Assembly: GCF_022695595.1 (NCBI RefSeq) | Contig: NZ_CP074380.1 | Location: 868,001-932,000 of the forward strand | DNA: 64,000 nucleotides | Direction of reading: 5' to 3' | Source: Streptomyces sp. MST-110588 | GTDB taxonomy: Bacteria > Actinomycetota > Actinomycetes > Streptomycetales > Streptomycetaceae | In this document: piece by piece, positions 24,199 through 34,390 of the stretch | How positions within the stretch are numbered: the first letter of the stretch is position 1 | How the letters are laid out: each line of letters begins with the position of its first letter | The notes under the pieces: model-generated | The model's input: only the letters and a program-made list of their open reading frames with translations | Told to the model about the DNA's origin: nothing | Database searches by the model: none | Program-made: the position numbers and the translations under genes

Positions 24199-26124
24199 AT
24201 GGATTTCGGCACGCAGGGCACACACGCCCCGGCCGAACTCGCCTGGCTGCGCGCGGTCGACGCCTACACCGTGGGCGCGTACGCGCAGGCGGAGGAGGAG
24301 TTCCGGGCCGCCGTACGCATGGATCCGTCGATGGCCGACGCGTGGCTGGGCCTGCACGCGCTGCGCGCGGACACCACCACCGCGCTGCTGAGGATGCATC
24401 AGCACCGCGCCCGTTTCGGCGAGCAGCGCAACCGCCACCGCCGCACCCTCAACTCCTGGTACTGGCTGGGCTGGTGGGTCCAGCCCGTGCTGGAGACCGG
24501 CCGGGACCTGCTGCTGGCGCACGCCTCCCACTGGCTGGACGGCCGCCACGTGGCAGAGCTGGACCAGGCACTGGCCGGCTGCCCGCCCGTGGACACCGAC
24601 CCGCAGGTACGTTTCCTGCACGCCTGCCGCGCCTACCTCGTCAAGGACTGGGACCAGCTCGTACGCCACACCGAGCCGCTGCTCGACGACCCGCTGCTGG
24701 GCATCGAGTCGGGACTGTTCGGCGGGATGGCCCGGGTACGCCTGGAGATGTACGGGCAGGCCGAGCCGCTGCTGTCGGCGGCCCTGATGCGCTGCCGCAG
24801 CGAGCAGCCGCAGCGCAAGGAGCTGCGCTACTGGCTCGCACGCGCCCACGAGGGCACCGGCCGCAGCGCCGCCGCCCTGCCGCTGTACCGCGCCGTGCAC
24901 CGCGTCGACCCGGCGTTCATGGACACCGCCGCACGCCTGGCGGCCATCGCCGAGGGCGACGGCCTGGAGGAGGGCGCGGACCTCGCCGCCGTCTCCGCCT
25001 CGGGCCTGGGCCAGGAGGCGGGCGGCGACCTCGACCCGCTCTCGCCCCTGGACCCCGTGGACGGCCGTGAGCTGCTGGCGACGACGGACCCCGAGGGGCC
25101 GCAGCCGGACCTGGCGGGCGGCTCCCCGGCGGACCCCGGCACGGCCGTACGGCGCAAGACCGGCCCGCCCGGCCCTCCCGGCCCGCGCGGCGCCGACCAG
25201 CTCCCCTCCGGGCCCGCCGACCCCGTCCTGCTGGCCGCGGCGCTGGCGGAACTGGAGCGGATGGTCGGTCTGGAACCGGTCAAGCGCCAGGTCAGGGCGT
25301 TGTCGGCACAGTTGCGGATGGCCCGGCTGCGGGCGGGCCAGGGCCTGCCGGTGCAGCCGCCGAAACGACACTTCGTCTTCTCCGGCCCCTCCGGCACCGG
25401 CAAGACCACCGTTGCCCGCATACTCGGCCGGGTCTTCTACGCCCTCGGCCTGCTGGGTGGCGACCACCTCGTCGAGGCCCAGCGCTCGGACCTGGTCGGC
25501 GAGTTCCTCGGCCAGACCGCCGTCAAGGCCAACGAGCTGATCGACTCCGCGCTGGGCGGCGTACTGTTCGTCGACGAGGCGTACAGCCTGTCCAACTCCG
25601 GCTACAGCAAGGGCGACGCGTACGGCGACGAGGCACTCCAAGTCCTCCTCAAACGCGCCGAGGACAACCGCGACCGGCTGGTGGTCATCCTCGCCGGCTA
25701 CCCCGAGGGCATGGACCGCCTGCTGGCCGCCAACCCCGGCCTCTCCTCCCGCTTCACCACCCGCGTGGACTTCCCCAGCTACCGCCCCCCGGAGCTGACC
25801 GCCATCGGCGAGGTACTGGCCGCCGAGAACGGCGACCACTGGGACGAGGAGTCCCTGGAGGAGCTGCGCAGCATCAGCGGCCACGTCGTCGACCAGGGCT
25901 GGATCGACGAACTGGGCAACGGCCGCTTCCTGCGCACCCTGTACGAAAAGAGCTGCGCCTACCGCGACCTGCGGCTGTCCACCTGGCCCGGCACCCCGGC
26001 CCGCGATGACCTGGCCACCCTGCGCCTGCCCGACCTGATGCAGGCCTACGGCGAGGTCCTCTCCGGCCGCGGCCCCACCCCCGGCCCGGACAGCCAGGGA
26101 CCACAGCGCGGCCCGGACCTCTAG
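24199..26124 (+). CDS. AAA+ ATPase of the CbbX/EccA type with N-terminal TPR domain
   Basis: A 641-residue protein. Residues 1-270 are TPR-like (AYAQAEEEFRAAVRMDPSMADAWLGLHAL and later helices). A Pro/Gly-rich linker spans about 290-345. The AAA+ domain follows with Walker A GPSGTGKTT at 396-404, Walker B VLFVDEAYSL near 455-464, and FLRTLYEKS in the lid. This layout matches EccA of type VII secretion systems and CbbX. No other type VII gene is in the window, so a stand-alone chaperone-like ATPase role is as likely. The ATG at 24199 has GGGGGA 4 bases before it; GTG at 24187 is an alternative. Confidence 0.85.
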   Translation: MDFGTQGTHAPAELAWLRAVDAYTVGAYAQAEEEFRAAVRMDPSMADAWLGLHALRADTTTALLRMHQHRARFGEQRNRHRRTLNSWYWLGWWVQPVLETGRDLLLAHASHWLDGRHVAELDQALAGCPPVDTDPQVRFLHACRAYLVKDWDQLVRHTEPLLDDPLLGIESGLFGGMARVRLEMYGQAEPLLSAALMRCRSEQPQRKELRYWLARAHEGTGRSAAALPLYRAVHRVDPAFMDTAARLAAIAEGDGLEEGADLAAVSASGLGQEAGGDLDPLSPLDPVDGRELLATTDPEGPQPDLAGGSPADPGTAVRRKTGPPGPPGPRGADQLPSGPADPVLLAAALAELERMVGLEPVKRQVRALSAQLRMARLRAGQGLPVQPPKRHFVFSGPSGTGKTTVARILGRVFYALGLLGGDHLVEAQRSDLVGEFLGQTAVKANELIDSALGGVLFVDEAYSLSNSGYSKGDAYGDEALQVLLKRAEDNRDRLVVILAGYPEGMDRLLAANPGLSSRFTTRVDFPSYRPPELTAIGEVLAAENGDHWDEESLEELRSISGHVVDQGWIDELGNGRFLRTLYEKSCAYRDLRLSTWPGTPARDDLATLRLPDLMQAYGEVLSGRGPTPGPDSQGPQRGPDL

Positions 26125-26301
26125 GACCTGCCGGCACCACGAGATCTGCCGCGCGCCCCCAGCCACCGCGCAGGGCGTCCCCGGCGCGCCGCTCCACCGG
26201 CTACCGCCGGGAGGCGCCCCACGCCGCGTTGCCGGGTCTCCCCGTGCGCCCGGTACGGGGAGAGACGCTCCGCCGTGCGGTCGGCGTCGCAGCGGAGGGG
26301 T

Positions 26302-26403
26302 GGCGCCTTCCGCACGTCGGCGCCTTCCGCACGTCGGCGCCTCCCGCACCTCGGTGTCTTCCGTACGCGCCTGCTCACCCTGGCGTGGCGCTCACCCTGC
26401 CAG
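26302..26403. repeat. 17-bp tandem repeat behind CNNM gene
   Basis: GGCGCCTTCCGCACGTC is repeated exactly at 26302-26318 and 26319-26335, with one or two changes at 26336-26352. It then drifts through 26369. The 17-bp spacing continues in GCTCACCCTG at 26373 and 26390, the second of which spans the CNNM stop codon (complement of 26392-26394). Confidence 0.8.
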
Positions 26404-27527
26404 GGCCCGGTCCGGTGCCGGTACCTCGGGCTCGCCGCGGGGCTCGGTGACGCGGTCGCCGGGGGGCGTGCTCCGGCGCGTGGGGACCACTGTGGCGCTG
26501 CGGCGGTGGGCGGGGTCGCGGACCTCGCCGACCAGCATCTCCAGGACGTCCTCCAGGGCGACCAGGCCCAGGACCCGGCCGCCGGCGTCGGCGACGGCCG
26601 CCAGGTGGGAGGCGGCCCGGCGCATCGCCGTCAGGGCGTCGTCCAGGGGGAGTTCGGCCCGCAGTGTGGCCATCGGGTGCCAGACCTGCTGCGGCACCGC
26701 CCGGTCCCGCTCCTCCAGGTCCAGCACGTCCTTGACGTGCAGATAGCCCATGTACGCGCCGCCGGGCGCGCAGACCGGGAAGCGGGAGTAGCCGGTGCGT
26801 ACGGTCAGTTCCTCGATCTGGCGCGGGGTGGCCGAGGGCCCGACCGTGACCAGGCCCGCCGGGTCGAGCAGGACGTCCGTGACCGGGCGGCTGCCCAGTT
26901 CCAGGGCGTCGGAGAGGCGTTCCTGCTCGGCCGGGGCGAGCAGCCCGGCCTGTCCGGAGTCCTCGACCAGGTGGGTGAGCTGTTCGCTGGTGAAGACCGC
27001 CTCGACCTCGTCCTTGGGCTCGACGCGGAACAGCCGCAGGATGCCGCGCGCGCAGGCGCCCAGCAGGGCGGTGACCGGCCGGCACAGCCGGGCGAAGGCG
27101 ACCAGGCCGGGGCTGAACCACAGCGCGGTCTTCTCGGGGCCGCCATCGCCAGGTTCTTGGGCACCATTTCGCCGATGACCAGGTGGAGGAAGACCACCAC
27201 GGCCAGCGCGATGACGTACCCCAGGGGGTGGATCAGCGGCTCGGGGAGGTGCACGGCGTGGAAGACCGGCTCCAGGAGGCGGGCCACGGTCGGTTCCGCC
27301 ACGGCGCCCAGCGTCAGGGAGCAGACGGTGATGCCGAACTGGGCGGCTGCCATCATCCGCGGCAGGTTCTCCAGCCCGTGCAGCACCTTGCGGGCCCGCT
27401 TGGACCCTTCGGTGGCCAGCGGTTCGATCTGGCTGCGCCGTACGGACACCAGGGCGAACTCGGCGCCCACGAAGAAGGCGTTGGCCAGGACCAGCAGCGC
27501 CGCGAACAGGAGTTGCAACAGGCTCAT
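26392..27527 (-). CDS. CNNM/CorC (hemolysin C) family membrane protein, frameshifted
   Basis: A protein with an N-terminal DUF21 membrane domain (LLFAALLVLANAFFVGAEFALVSVRRSQ, then VVVFLHLVIGEMVPKNLAMAAP) and two CBS domains (GYSRFPV.., GYLHVKDVLDLEERD, GRVLGLVALEDVLEMLVGEVRD). The frame breaks after NLAMAAP: at 27136-27139 a run of four G (C on the coding strand) stands where five are needed. The downstream frame then continues with EKTALWFSPGLVAFARL. Restoring one base gives about 378 residues. Relatives are linked to Mg/Co efflux. The start overlaps the stop of the paired CNNM gene by ATGA, so both subunits are likely co-produced. A sequence error is more probable than a true pseudogene. 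Confidence 0.85.
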
Positions 27528-28918
27528 CGGGTCCCCTCCGTCCCGGCCACGACCGGCACCCCGGCGACGGGGGCCGCGTCGTGCTGCGGGCCCACCGCGC
27601 TCGCGCCCGGCGCGCCCGCCATCCGCAGGATCCGTATCCGCTCCGCGCGGTGGTGGGAGACCAGCCGGACCCGCAGTCGCCAGCCGTCGAGCTCGGCGGT
27701 GTCTCCGGGCGCGGGGATGCGCCCGAGTATGTGGGCCATCAGGCCCGCCACCGTCTCGTACGGGCCGTCCGGCGCCTCCAGGCCGATCCGCCGCAGCACG
27801 TCCACCCGGCAGCCGCCGTCGGCGTCCCAGGCCGGGCGGCCGTCCTCGGGCGGGGCCGGGCCCAGTTCCGGCAGGTCCACGCGGTCGTGTTCGTCGCGGA
27901 CCTCGCCGACCAGTTCCTCGACGATGTCCTCCAGGGTGACCACGCCGGCCGTGCCGCCGTACTCGTCCACCACGACCGCGATCGGCTGCTCGTCGCGCAG
28001 CCGCTCCAGCAGCGGCTGTACGGGCAGCGTCTCGGGGACCAGCAGCGGTGCGACGGCGATCCGCGCGACGGCGGTGCGCAGCCGCTCGTGTGCCGGTACG
28101 GCCAGCGCGTCCTTGAGGTGGACCATGCCCACGACCTCGTCGATCCGTGAGTGGTAGACGGGGAAGCGGGACAGGCCGGTGGCCCGGGTGAGGTTGACGA
28201 CGTCCTCGGCGGTGGCCGTGGCCTGGAGGGCGCTGACCCGTACCCGCGGGGTCATCACGTGCTGCGCGGTCAGTCCGCCGAGGGAGAGGGTCCGTACGAA
28301 CAGGTCGGCGGTGTCCTGTTCGATGGCGCCGGCCCGGGCGGAGTGCCGGGCGAGGGAGACCAGCTCCCCGGGCGTACGGGCCGAGGCCAGCTCGTCGGTC
28401 GGTTCCACGCCCAGCGCCCGTACGAGACGGTTGGCGACGGTGTTCAGCAGCGTGATGACCGGCCGGAAGAAGCGGGAGAAGGCGTTTTGCGGGGCGGCGA
28501 CGAAGCGCGCCACCTGGAGCGGTCTGGAGACCGCCCAGTTCTTGGGCACCAGCTCGCCGACGACCATCTGGACGGCGGAGGCCGCCAGCATGCCGATGAC
28601 GACGGCGACACCGGGTACGGCGCCGGCGGGCAGGCCGGTGGCCGTCAGCGGCCCGGCCAGCACATGGGCCAGCGCGGGCTCGGCGAGCATGCCGACCACC
28701 AGGGAGGTGATGGTGATGCCGAGCTGGGTGCCGGAGAGCTGGAAGGAGAGCTCGCGCAGGGCGGAGACGACGGAACCGGCGCGCCGGTCGCCCTCGGCCG
28801 CGGCCCGCTCGGCCTCGGGCTTCTCCACCGTCACCAGTCCGAATTCCGCGGCCACGAAGAAACCGTTGGCCAGGATCAGGACGAATGCCGCCGCGAGCAG
28901 CAGCAGGCTGACTGTCAT
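27524..28918 (-). CDS. CNNM/CorC (hemolysin C) family membrane protein
   Basis: A 464-residue intact paralogue of the neighbouring gene. It has a DUF21 transmembrane domain at 1-190 (VLILANGFFVAAEFGLVTVEK; MVVGELVPKNWAVSRP), a CBS pair at about 205-330 (HVMTPRVRVSAL, GLSRFPVYHSRIDEVVGMVHLKDAL, PIAVVVDEYGGTAGVVTLEDIVEELVGEVRDEHD), and the C-terminal CorC/HlyC transporter-associated domain (GLEAPDGPYETVAGLMAHILGRIP). These proteins are associated with divalent cation export or tolerance. It forms a two-gene operon with the next gene through an ATGA overlap. Confidence 0.92.
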   Translation of the reverse strand: MTVSLLLLAAAFVLILANGFFVAAEFGLVTVEKPEAERAAAEGDRRAGSVVSALRELSFQLSGTQLGITITSLVVGMLAEPALAHVLAGPLTATGLPAGAVPGVAVVIGMLAASAVQMVVGELVPKNWAVSRPLQVARFVAAPQNAFSRFFRPVITLLNTVANRLVRALGVEPTDELASARTPGELVSLARHSARAGAIEQDTADLFVRTLSLGGLTAQHVMTPRVRVSALQATATAEDVVNLTRATGLSRFPVYHSRIDEVVGMVHLKDALAVPAHERLRTAVARIAVAPLLVPETLPVQPLLERLRDEQPIAVVVDEYGGTAGVVTLEDIVEELVGEVRDEHDRVDLPELGPAPPEDGRPAWDADGGCRVDVLRRIGLEAPDGPYETVAGLMAHILGRIPAPGDTAELDGWRLRVRLVSHHRAERIRILRMAGAPGASAVGPQHDAAPVAGVPVVAGTEGTR

Positions 28919-29100
28919 ACCGCCGCCTCCGTCGGGTGCGCGGAGTCCGTCGGGGCCGACGGCTCCTGCGGAGGGGCGGCGCAGGTACTACCGGACGATC
29001 CGTCCATTGCTGGAAGGAGTCACTCCTTCAAATCGCAGTGGTCCCCTGACGGGGCGGGGCGCTCGGTGCGCCCCGCTCACCAGAGTAATCAGCCGAACCG

Positions 29101-29220
29101 TGCCGGTGGCAGGGTCATCGGTCCGTGTGGTAGCCGGTGCCGGGTCATCGGAACGTGTCGTTACCGGTACGGGGTCATCGGTGCGTGGCGGTGGCGGTAC
29201 GCGGTCATCGGTCCGCACCG
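29101..29220. repeat. 30-bp tandem repeat behind PH-domain gene
   Basis: GGTCATCG recurs at exactly 30-base spacing (29113, 29143, 29173, 29203) inside units like GTGCCGGGTCATCGGAACGT. Four degenerate copies are present. The last one contains the stop codon of the PH-domain gene (complement of 29205-29207). Confidence 0.9.
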
Positions 29221-29675
29221 GTGCCGTGCGCCTCGACGAGCGCGCGCAGCGCGCGGGCGTCCCGCAGGGCGTGGCTCCTGGCGATACCGGGCTGGATGCC
29301 CATGGCGGGCAGGCTGGTGCCGTCGGCGAGGTCGAGGTGGACCCAGGCGTCACCGACCCGCAGATTGACCCGCAGCACCTGCGCCCAGGCCAGCTCCCGC
29401 TTGGTGGTCAGGTTGACGACCGTGACGCCGTCCGGCCGGGCGACCACCTTGGGGCGGGCGAGCAGCAGCAGGACGGCGAGCACGAGCAGGCCGGTGAGGA
29501 CGAAGCTCAGGCGCTCGCCCCCGCCCAGGCCCGGCAGCAGCAGCGCCACCGCGGTCATGGCGGCGAGCTGGGCGAGGCCGACGCCGTACAGGACGGCCCG
29601 GGTGCGGGTCGGCCGGAAGGTCACCGGCAGGCCGGGCAGCTCGGGCGGCTCGGGCAGGGGCTCGGGAGCGGACAC
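29205..29675 (-). CDS. bacterial PH-domain membrane protein
   Basis: A 156-residue protein. Two transmembrane helices (AVLYGVGLAQLAAMTAVALLLPG and LSFVLTGLLVLAVLLLLARP) are followed by a small bacterial PH domain: VVARPDGVTVVNLTTKRELAWAQVLRVNLR, DAWVHLDLADGTSLPAMGIQ. The GTG at 29675 is the start. It lies 56 bases after hisG on the same strand, an arrangement often seen in streptomycetes, so it may share the histidine transcript. Function unknown. Confidence 0.85.
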   Translation of the reverse strand: MSAPEPLPEPPELPGLPVTFRPTRTRAVLYGVGLAQLAAMTAVALLLPGLGGGERLSFVLTGLLVLAVLLLLARPKVVARPDGVTVVNLTTKRELAWAQVLRVNLRVGDAWVHLDLADGTSLPAMGIQPGIARSHALRDARALRALVEAHGTGADR

Positions 29676-29731
29676 GTCTGGTCTTCCGTGATCTTCCGTT
29701 GTCGTCCGTGGTCTTCCGTCGTGCGCGGCGC

Positions 29732-30580
29732 TCAGAGGCGGCAGGCGTGGATGCCGGTGGTCAGGATCGCGCGGGCACCGAGTTCGTACAGTTCGTCCAT
29801 GATGCGCTGGGCGTCCTTGGAGGGGACCATGGAGCGGACCGCGACCCAGCCCTCGTGGTGCAGCGGGGAGACGGTCGGGGACTCCAGGCCCGGGGTGAGC
29901 GCGACGGCCTTCTCGACGTGCTCCACGCGGATGTCGTAGTCCATCATCACGTAGCGGCGGGCCACCAGGACGCCCTGCATACGGCGCAGGAACTGGCGCA
30001 CCTTCGGGTCGTCGTCCGGTGCGCCGGTGCGGCGGATGACCACCGCCTCCGACTTCAGGATCGGCTCGCCGATGATCTCCAGGCCCGCGTTGCGCAGCGT
30101 CGTACCGGTCTCCACGACATCCGCGATGATCTCGGCGACGCCGAGCTGGATGGCGGTCTCCACGGCCCCGTCGAGGTGGACGACCGAGGCGTCCACGCCG
30201 TGCTCGGCGAGGTGCCGGGTGACCAGCCCGGAGAAGGAGGTGGCCACGGTCATGCCGCCGAACTCGGTGACGTCCTTGGCCGTGCCCGGGCGGGTGGCGT
30301 AGCGGAAGGTGGAGCCGGCGAAGCCGAGCTGCATGATCTCCTCGGCCTGCGAGCCGGAGTCCAGCAGCAGGTCGCGGCCGGTGATGCCGATGTCCAGCCT
30401 GCCGGAGCCGACGTAGACCGCGATGTCGCGCGGGCGCAGGAAGAAGAACTCGACCTCGTTGTCCGCGTCGACCAGGACCAGTTCCCTGCGGTCCTTGCGC
30501 TGTCGGTAGCCGGCCTCATGGAGCATCGCCGACGCAGGCTCGGACAGTGAACCCTTGTTCGGGACGGCGATGCGCAGCAT
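29732..30580 (-). CDS. hisG: ATP phosphoribosyltransferase, long form
   Basis: A 282-residue enzyme for the first step of histidine biosynthesis, joining ATP and PRPP. The length and the C-terminal ACT-like domain (about 210-282, ending [11 protein letters not shown]) mark the long, self-regulated form that needs no HisZ. Visible blocks are [24 protein letters not shown] at the start, [40 protein letters not shown], and the PRPP loop [18 protein letters not shown]-domain members are inhibited by histidine. It follows hisE with a 16-bp repeat array in the 130-base gap. Confidence 0.95.
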   Translation of the reverse strand: MLRIAVPNKGSLSEPASAMLHEAGYRQRKDRRELVLVDADNEVEFFFLRPRDIAVYVGSGRLDIGITGRDLLLDSGSQAEEIMQLGFAGSTFRYATRPGTAKDVTEFGGMTVATSFSGLVTRHLAEHGVDASVVHLDGAVETAIQLGVAEIIADVVETGTTLRNAGLEIIGEPILKSEAVVIRRTGAPDDDPKVRQFLRRMQGVLVARRYVMMDYDIRVEHVEKAVALTPGLESPTVSPLHHEGWVAVRSMVPSKDAQRIMDELYELGARAILTTGIHACRL

Positions 30581-30653
30581 GAGGGCGACTTCCTTCGTAC
30601 GGAGGGGTGTTGAGGTGGTGGTGGGGGAGGTACCCGGGGTACCGGTGGACCGC

Positions 30654-30710
30654 GGGCCCGGGCTCAGGCGGGCCCGGGCTCAGGCGGGCCCGGGCTCAGG
30701 CGGGCCCGGG
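30654..30710. repeat. 16-bp tandem repeat behind hisE
   Basis: GGGCCCGGGCTCAGGC occurs three times perfectly (30654, 30670, 30686) plus a 9-base partial copy. The array ends directly before the hisE stop codon (complement of 30712-30714). Each unit contains the palindrome GGGCCC. Confidence 0.93.
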
Positions 30711-30711
30711 T

Positions 30712-30984
30712 CTACAGATGGGCGTAGACGTCGTCCAGGGAGATCCCCTTGGCGACCATCATCACCTGAAGGTGGTACAGGAGCTGGGAGATCTCCTCGG
30801 CGGTGGCCGCGTCGGACTCGTACTCCGCGGCCATCCAGACCTCGGCGGCCTCCTCGACGACCTTCTTGCCGATCGCATGGACGCCGGAGGCAACCAGCTC
30901 TGCGGTACGGGAGGTGGCGGGGTCGCCGGTGGCGGCCTTCTGCTGGAGCTCGGCGAAGAGCTCCTCGAACGTCTTCTTGGACAT
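30712..30984 (-). CDS. hisE: phosphoribosyl-ATP pyrophosphohydrolase
   Basis: A 90-residue all-helical MazG-like enzyme for the second step of histidine synthesis, removing pyrophosphate from phosphoribosyl-ATP. Conserved blocks are [41 protein letters not shown] with the metal-binding EExxE-type acidic residues, and [23 protein letters not shown]. The ATG at 30984 was chosen because the frame upstream is Arg-rich without homology. It lies between ribH and hisG on the same strand, joining the riboflavin block to histidine genes. Confidence 0.95.
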   Translation of the reverse strand: MSKKTFEELFAELQQKAATGDPATSRTAELVASGVHAIGKKVVEEAAEVWMAAEYESDAATAEEISQLLYHLQVMMVAKGISLDDVYAHL

Positions 30985-31120
30985 GGTGCTGCCTACCCTA
31001 CGCGGTACGGCGGGAGCGACGTGCGGCGCCTCCGCCCACCGGCGCGTACGCCCGCAGACGCGCCGGCGCACACCCCGGCAGGCACATGGGCGCGTACGCC
31101 GGCGGGCGCCTGCGCCGGTC

Positions 31121-31606
31121 TCACCGCCAGGGCTCGGAGACCGAGCGCAGGGTCGCGGCGGTGGACACGGCCGCGGTGACCGCTTCGTGCCCCTTGTCCT
31201 CCCTGGAGCCCACGAGCCCGGCGCGGTCGATCGCCTGCTCCTCGTCGTCGCAGGTCAGCACCCCGAAGCCGATCGGCACACCGGTGTCCACCGAGACCTG
31301 GGTCAGGCCCTGGGTGACGCCCTGGCAGACGTATTCGAAGTGCGGGGTGCCGCCGCGGATGACGACGCCGAGGGCCACGATGGCGTCGTAGCCGCGGCCG
31401 GCCAGGACCTTGGCGACGACCGGCAGCTCGAAGCTGCCGGGCACGCGCAGCAGCGTCGGCTCGTCGATGCCCAGCTCGGACAGGGCGCGCAGGGCGCCGT
31501 CGACCAGGCCGTCCATGATCTTCTCGTGCCACTGGGCCGCGACGACCGCCACGCGCAGGTCGCCACAGTTCTTCACGGACAGTTCGGGTGCGCCCTTGCC
31601 GCTCAC
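31121..31606 (-). CDS. ribH: 6,7-dimethyl-8-ribityllumazine synthase
   Basis: A 161-residue lumazine synthase, which condenses dihydroxybutanone phosphate with the ribitylaminopyrimidine; the family forms pentamers or 60-mers. Conserved parts are [65 protein letters not shown] (catalytic His in the last stretch), and [20 protein letters not shown]. The GTG at 31606 has AGGAG 4 bases before it. It is separated from ribBA by 150 bases on the same strand. Confidence 0.95.
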   Translation of the reverse strand: MSGKGAPELSVKNCGDLRVAVVAAQWHEKIMDGLVDGALRALSELGIDEPTLLRVPGSFELPVVAKVLAGRGYDAIVALGVVIRGGTPHFEYVCQGVTQGLTQVSVDTGVPIGFGVLTCDDEEQAIDRAGLVGSREDKGHEAVTAAVSTAATLRSVSEPWR

Positions 31607-31754
31607 GGTTCTCCTAGTGCTGTGTTGGTGCGGTGTACTCGCTCATGTACGGGTGACTGAAGGTGCCTGGTGGTGACTGGTGTGACTGAAAAGGTAATTA
31701 AAGTGACAAAAGGTGACTAAGGAGTGGCTGGACCGACCGGACAGGCCGACCCGG

Positions 31755-33062
31755 CTACTGGTTGCCGCAGGCCGAGGCGCGGTCCGCGTCCAGCCAGGGC
31801 AGGTCGTGCCCCATGCGGTCCCGCTTGGTGCGCAGATACCGCAGGTTGTGCTCGCCCGCCTGTACGGGCATCGGTTCGCGGCCCAGGACGTCGAGCCCGT
31901 ACCGGGTCAGCGCGGCGATCTTCTCGGGGTTGTTGGTCATCAGGCGCAGCGAGCGCACGCCGAGGTCGGCCAGGACCTGCGCGCCGGCGCCGTAGTCCCG
32001 GGCGTCGGCGGGCAGCCCGAGTTCGAGGTTGGCGTCCAGGGTGTCCCGGCCGCGCTCCTGGAGCTCGTACGCGCGCAGCTTGGACAGCAGGCCGATGCCG
32101 CGCCCTTCGTGGCCGCGCAGATAGATGACCACGCCGCGGCCGGCCTCGCTGATCCGCTTGAGCGACGCCTCCAACTGGGGGCCGCAGTCGCAGCGCAGCG
32201 AGTGGAAGATGTCACCGGTCAGGCACTCGGAGTGGACCCGGACCAGGACGTCCCGGCCGTCCCCGAGGTCGCCCGCGACCAGGGCGATGTGCTCCACGCC
32301 GTCGACGGTGGAGCGGTATCCGTACGCGGTGAACTCGCCGTACGCGGTGGGCAGCCGGGTCTCGGCCTCCCGCCGTACCGTGGGCTCGGCGCTCCGGCGG
32401 TAGGCGATCAGGTCCTCGATGGAGATGATCGACAGGCCGTGCTTACGGGCGAAGGGGACCAGCTCGGGCAGCCGCAGCATCGTGCCGTCCTCACCGGCGA
32501 TCTCGACGATGGCGGCGGCGGGCCGCAGACCGGCGAGCTTGGCGAGGTCCACACCCGCCTCGGTGTGGCCGGCCCGGACCAGTACGCCGCCGGGGCGGGC
32601 ACGCAGCGGGAAGATGTGTCCCGGGCGGACGAAGTCGCCGGCTTCGGCGCTGCCGGAGGCCAGCAGCCGCAAGGTGGTGGCGCGGTCGGCGGCGGAGATG
32701 CCCGTGGAGATGCCGTGCGCGGCGCTCGCGTCGACGGAGACGGTGAAGGCGGTCCGCATCGACTCGGTGTTGTGCTCGACCATCTGCGGCAGGTCCAGGC
32801 GGTCGAGTTCGGCGCCTTCCATGGGGGCGCAGATCAGGCCGCGGCACTCGCTCATCATGAAGGCGAGGATCTCGGGAGTGGCCATCTCGGCGGCGACGAC
32901 GAGGTCGCCCTCGTTCTCCCGGCTCTCGTCGTCGACGACCACGACGGGGCGGCCGGCGGCGATGTCGGCGACGGCCCGCTCGACGGGATCCAGGGCCAGG
33001 GCCGCGTGCCCGCCGAAGTCTTCGGGGACGGGGGTGTCGTACCAGTTCGGCAGTGCGGTCAT
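31755..33062 (-). CDS. ribBA: bifunctional 3,4-dihydroxy-2-butanone-4-phosphate synthase/GTP cyclohydrolase II
   Basis: A 435-residue fusion enzyme making both riboflavin precursors. The RibB half (1-220) shows [40 protein letters not shown] and [15 protein letters not shown]. The RibA half shows [24 protein letters not shown] with the three zinc cysteines, [20 protein letters not shown] and [10 protein letters not shown]. Both active sites look intact. The start overlaps the stop of the transporter gene by ATGA, with GGAAGGAG upstream inside that gene. Confidence 0.96.
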   Translation of the reverse strand: MTALPNWYDTPVPEDFGGHAALALDPVERAVADIAAGRPVVVVDDESRENEGDLVVAAEMATPEILAFMMSECRGLICAPMEGAELDRLDLPQMVEHNTESMRTAFTVSVDASAAHGISTGISAADRATTLRLLASGSAEAGDFVRPGHIFPLRARPGGVLVRAGHTEAGVDLAKLAGLRPAAAIVEIAGEDGTMLRLPELVPFARKHGLSIISIEDLIAYRRSAEPTVRREAETRLPTAYGEFTAYGYRSTVDGVEHIALVAGDLGDGRDVLVRVHSECLTGDIFHSLRCDCGPQLEASLKRISEAGRGVVIYLRGHEGRGIGLLSKLRAYELQERGRDTLDANLELGLPADARDYGAGAQVLADLGVRSLRLMTNNPEKIAALTRYGLDVLGREPMPVQAGEHNLRYLRTKRDRMGHDLPWLDADRASACGNQ

Positions 33063-33715
33063 GCCGCCGCTCCTTCCAGGACGGGCTGCTGCGCGGTCGT
33101 ACGGGAACGCGACCACCAGTCGCGCATGCCCCACAGGACGAGGGCGAGGTAGACGACGTAGACCAGGCCGGAGAAGGCCAGGCCGCTGCTGAAGGCGAGG
33201 GGGACGCCCACCAGGTCCACCAGCAGCCAGGCGAACCAGAACTCGACCAGGCCGCGGGCCTGGGCGACCATCGCCGCCAGGGTGCCGACGAAGATGTACG
33301 CGTCGGGCCACGGGTTCCAGGAGAGCTGCGGGACCAGGGTGAACAGGGAGCCGACGGCCGCGGTGCCCAGGGCCGTACCGCCCAGCAGCAGTCCGCGTTC
33401 GCGCCAGGTGGCGAAGCGGACGGCGATGGTGCCGTCCTGTGCCTGGCGCCGGCCGCGCTGCCACTGCCGCCAGCCCCACAAGGCCACCGCGATGACCAGG
33501 AGTTGCTTGCCGACGCCGCCGCTGAGGTGGGCGAAGGCGTACGCGCTGACGAGGATGACGCCGGAGAGGAACTGGGCGGGCCAGGTCCATATCGAGCGGC
33601 GCCAGCCGAGCGCCAGGGCGGCCAGGCCGATGGTGTTGCCGACCATGTCGGACCAGATGACGTGCTGCCCGAAGGCCGTGAAGACCTCGCCGTTCAGCCA
33701 GTTCAGCGTGCTCAT
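33059..33715 (-). CDS. PnuC-family transporter, probably riboflavin uptake (PnuX/RibM)
   Basis: A 218-residue membrane protein with about seven helices of the PnuC family ([45 protein letters not shown] [69 protein letters not shown]). PnuC itself carries nicotinamide riboside. Members embedded in actinobacterial rib operons (PnuX/RibM) transport riboflavin. The position here, with ATGA overlaps to ribE on one side and ribBA on the other and under an FMN riboswitch, strongly favours riboflavin. Confidence 0.9.
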   Translation of the reverse strand: MSTLNWLNGEVFTAFGQHVIWSDMVGNTIGLAALALGWRRSIWTWPAQFLSGVILVSAYAFAHLSGGVGKQLLVIAVALWGWRQWQRGRRQAQDGTIAVRFATWRERGLLLGGTALGTAAVGSLFTLVPQLSWNPWPDAYIFVGTLAAMVAQARGLVEFWFAWLLVDLVGVPLAFSSGLAFSGLVYVVYLALVLWGMRDWWSRSRTTAQQPVLEGAAA

Positions 33716-34389
33716 TCCGCGGCCTCCTGAAGGCCCTGAAGGCTCTGAGGGGCCCGCGGATCGCGGGCCGTGCTGCCGAGGAGGCGCTCGACGTACTTCG
33801 CGAGCACGTCGACCTCCAGGTTGACCGGGTCACCGGTCTTCTTGATCCCCAGGGTGGTCATCGCCAGGGTGGTGGGGATGAGGCTGATGGTGAAGTAGTC
33901 CTCGGCGGCCTCCACGACCGTGAGGCTGACGCCGTCCACGGTGACGGAGCCTTTCTCCACGACATAACGGGCCAGTTCCCGGGGCAGGGAGACCTTGACG
34001 ACCTCCCAGTTCTCGCCGGGGACGCGTTCGAGGACGGTGCCGGTGCCGTCGACGTGGCCCTGGACGAGGTGGCCGCCGAGGCGTCCGCCCAGCGCCACGG
34101 GCCGTTCGAGGTTGACGCGTGATCCGGGGACCAGGGCGCCCAGGCTGGAGCGGTCCAGGGTCTCGGCCATCACATCGGCGGTGAACTCGCCGTCCGCGCT
34201 CTCCACGACGGTCAGGCACACACCGTTGACGGCGATCGAGTCGCCGTGCCTGGCGCCCTCGGTGACCAGGGGCCCGCGCAGCCGGAAGCGGGCGTGACGG
34301 CCGGCGGCGGGCCCGTCGGCCGGCGGCCCGTCGCCGAGGATCTCCACGGCGACGACCTCACCCAGTTCTTCGACGATTCCGGTGAACAC
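33712..34389 (-). CDS. ribE: riboflavin synthase alpha chain
   Basis: A 225-residue riboflavin synthase with the typical tandem duplicated beta-barrel. It starts [13 protein letters not shown], and the first barrel contains [14 protein letters not shown] while the second repeats it as [41 protein letters not shown] lies between. The enzyme dismutates two lumazine molecules to riboflavin. The start is GTG at 34389 with GAGGAG upstream, one base after the ribD stop. The stop overlaps the transporter gene by ATGA. Confidence 0.95.
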   Translation of the reverse strand: MFTGIVEELGEVVAVEILGDGPPADGPAAGRHARFRLRGPLVTEGARHGDSIAVNGVCLTVVESADGEFTADVMAETLDRSSLGALVPGSRVNLERPVALGGRLGGHLVQGHVDGTGTVLERVPGENWEVVKVSLPRELARYVVEKGSVTVDGVSLTVVEAAEDYFTISLIPTTLAMTTLGIKKTGDPVNLEVDVLAKYVERLLGSTARDPRAPQSLQGLQEAAE

Positions 34390-34390
34390 T

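Noticed and set aside
24199..26124. A type VII (ESX) secretion locus around the EccA-like gene
   Set aside because: No WXG100, EccB, EccC, EccD or mycosin gene is present nearby; only the ATPase resembles the system.
28988..29353. Minus-strand frame encoding 10-residue RTDDPVP-type repeats
   Set aside because: The 30-bp repeat is a multiple of three, so every frame yields a repeat peptide; the region overlaps the PH gene end and has no start signal.
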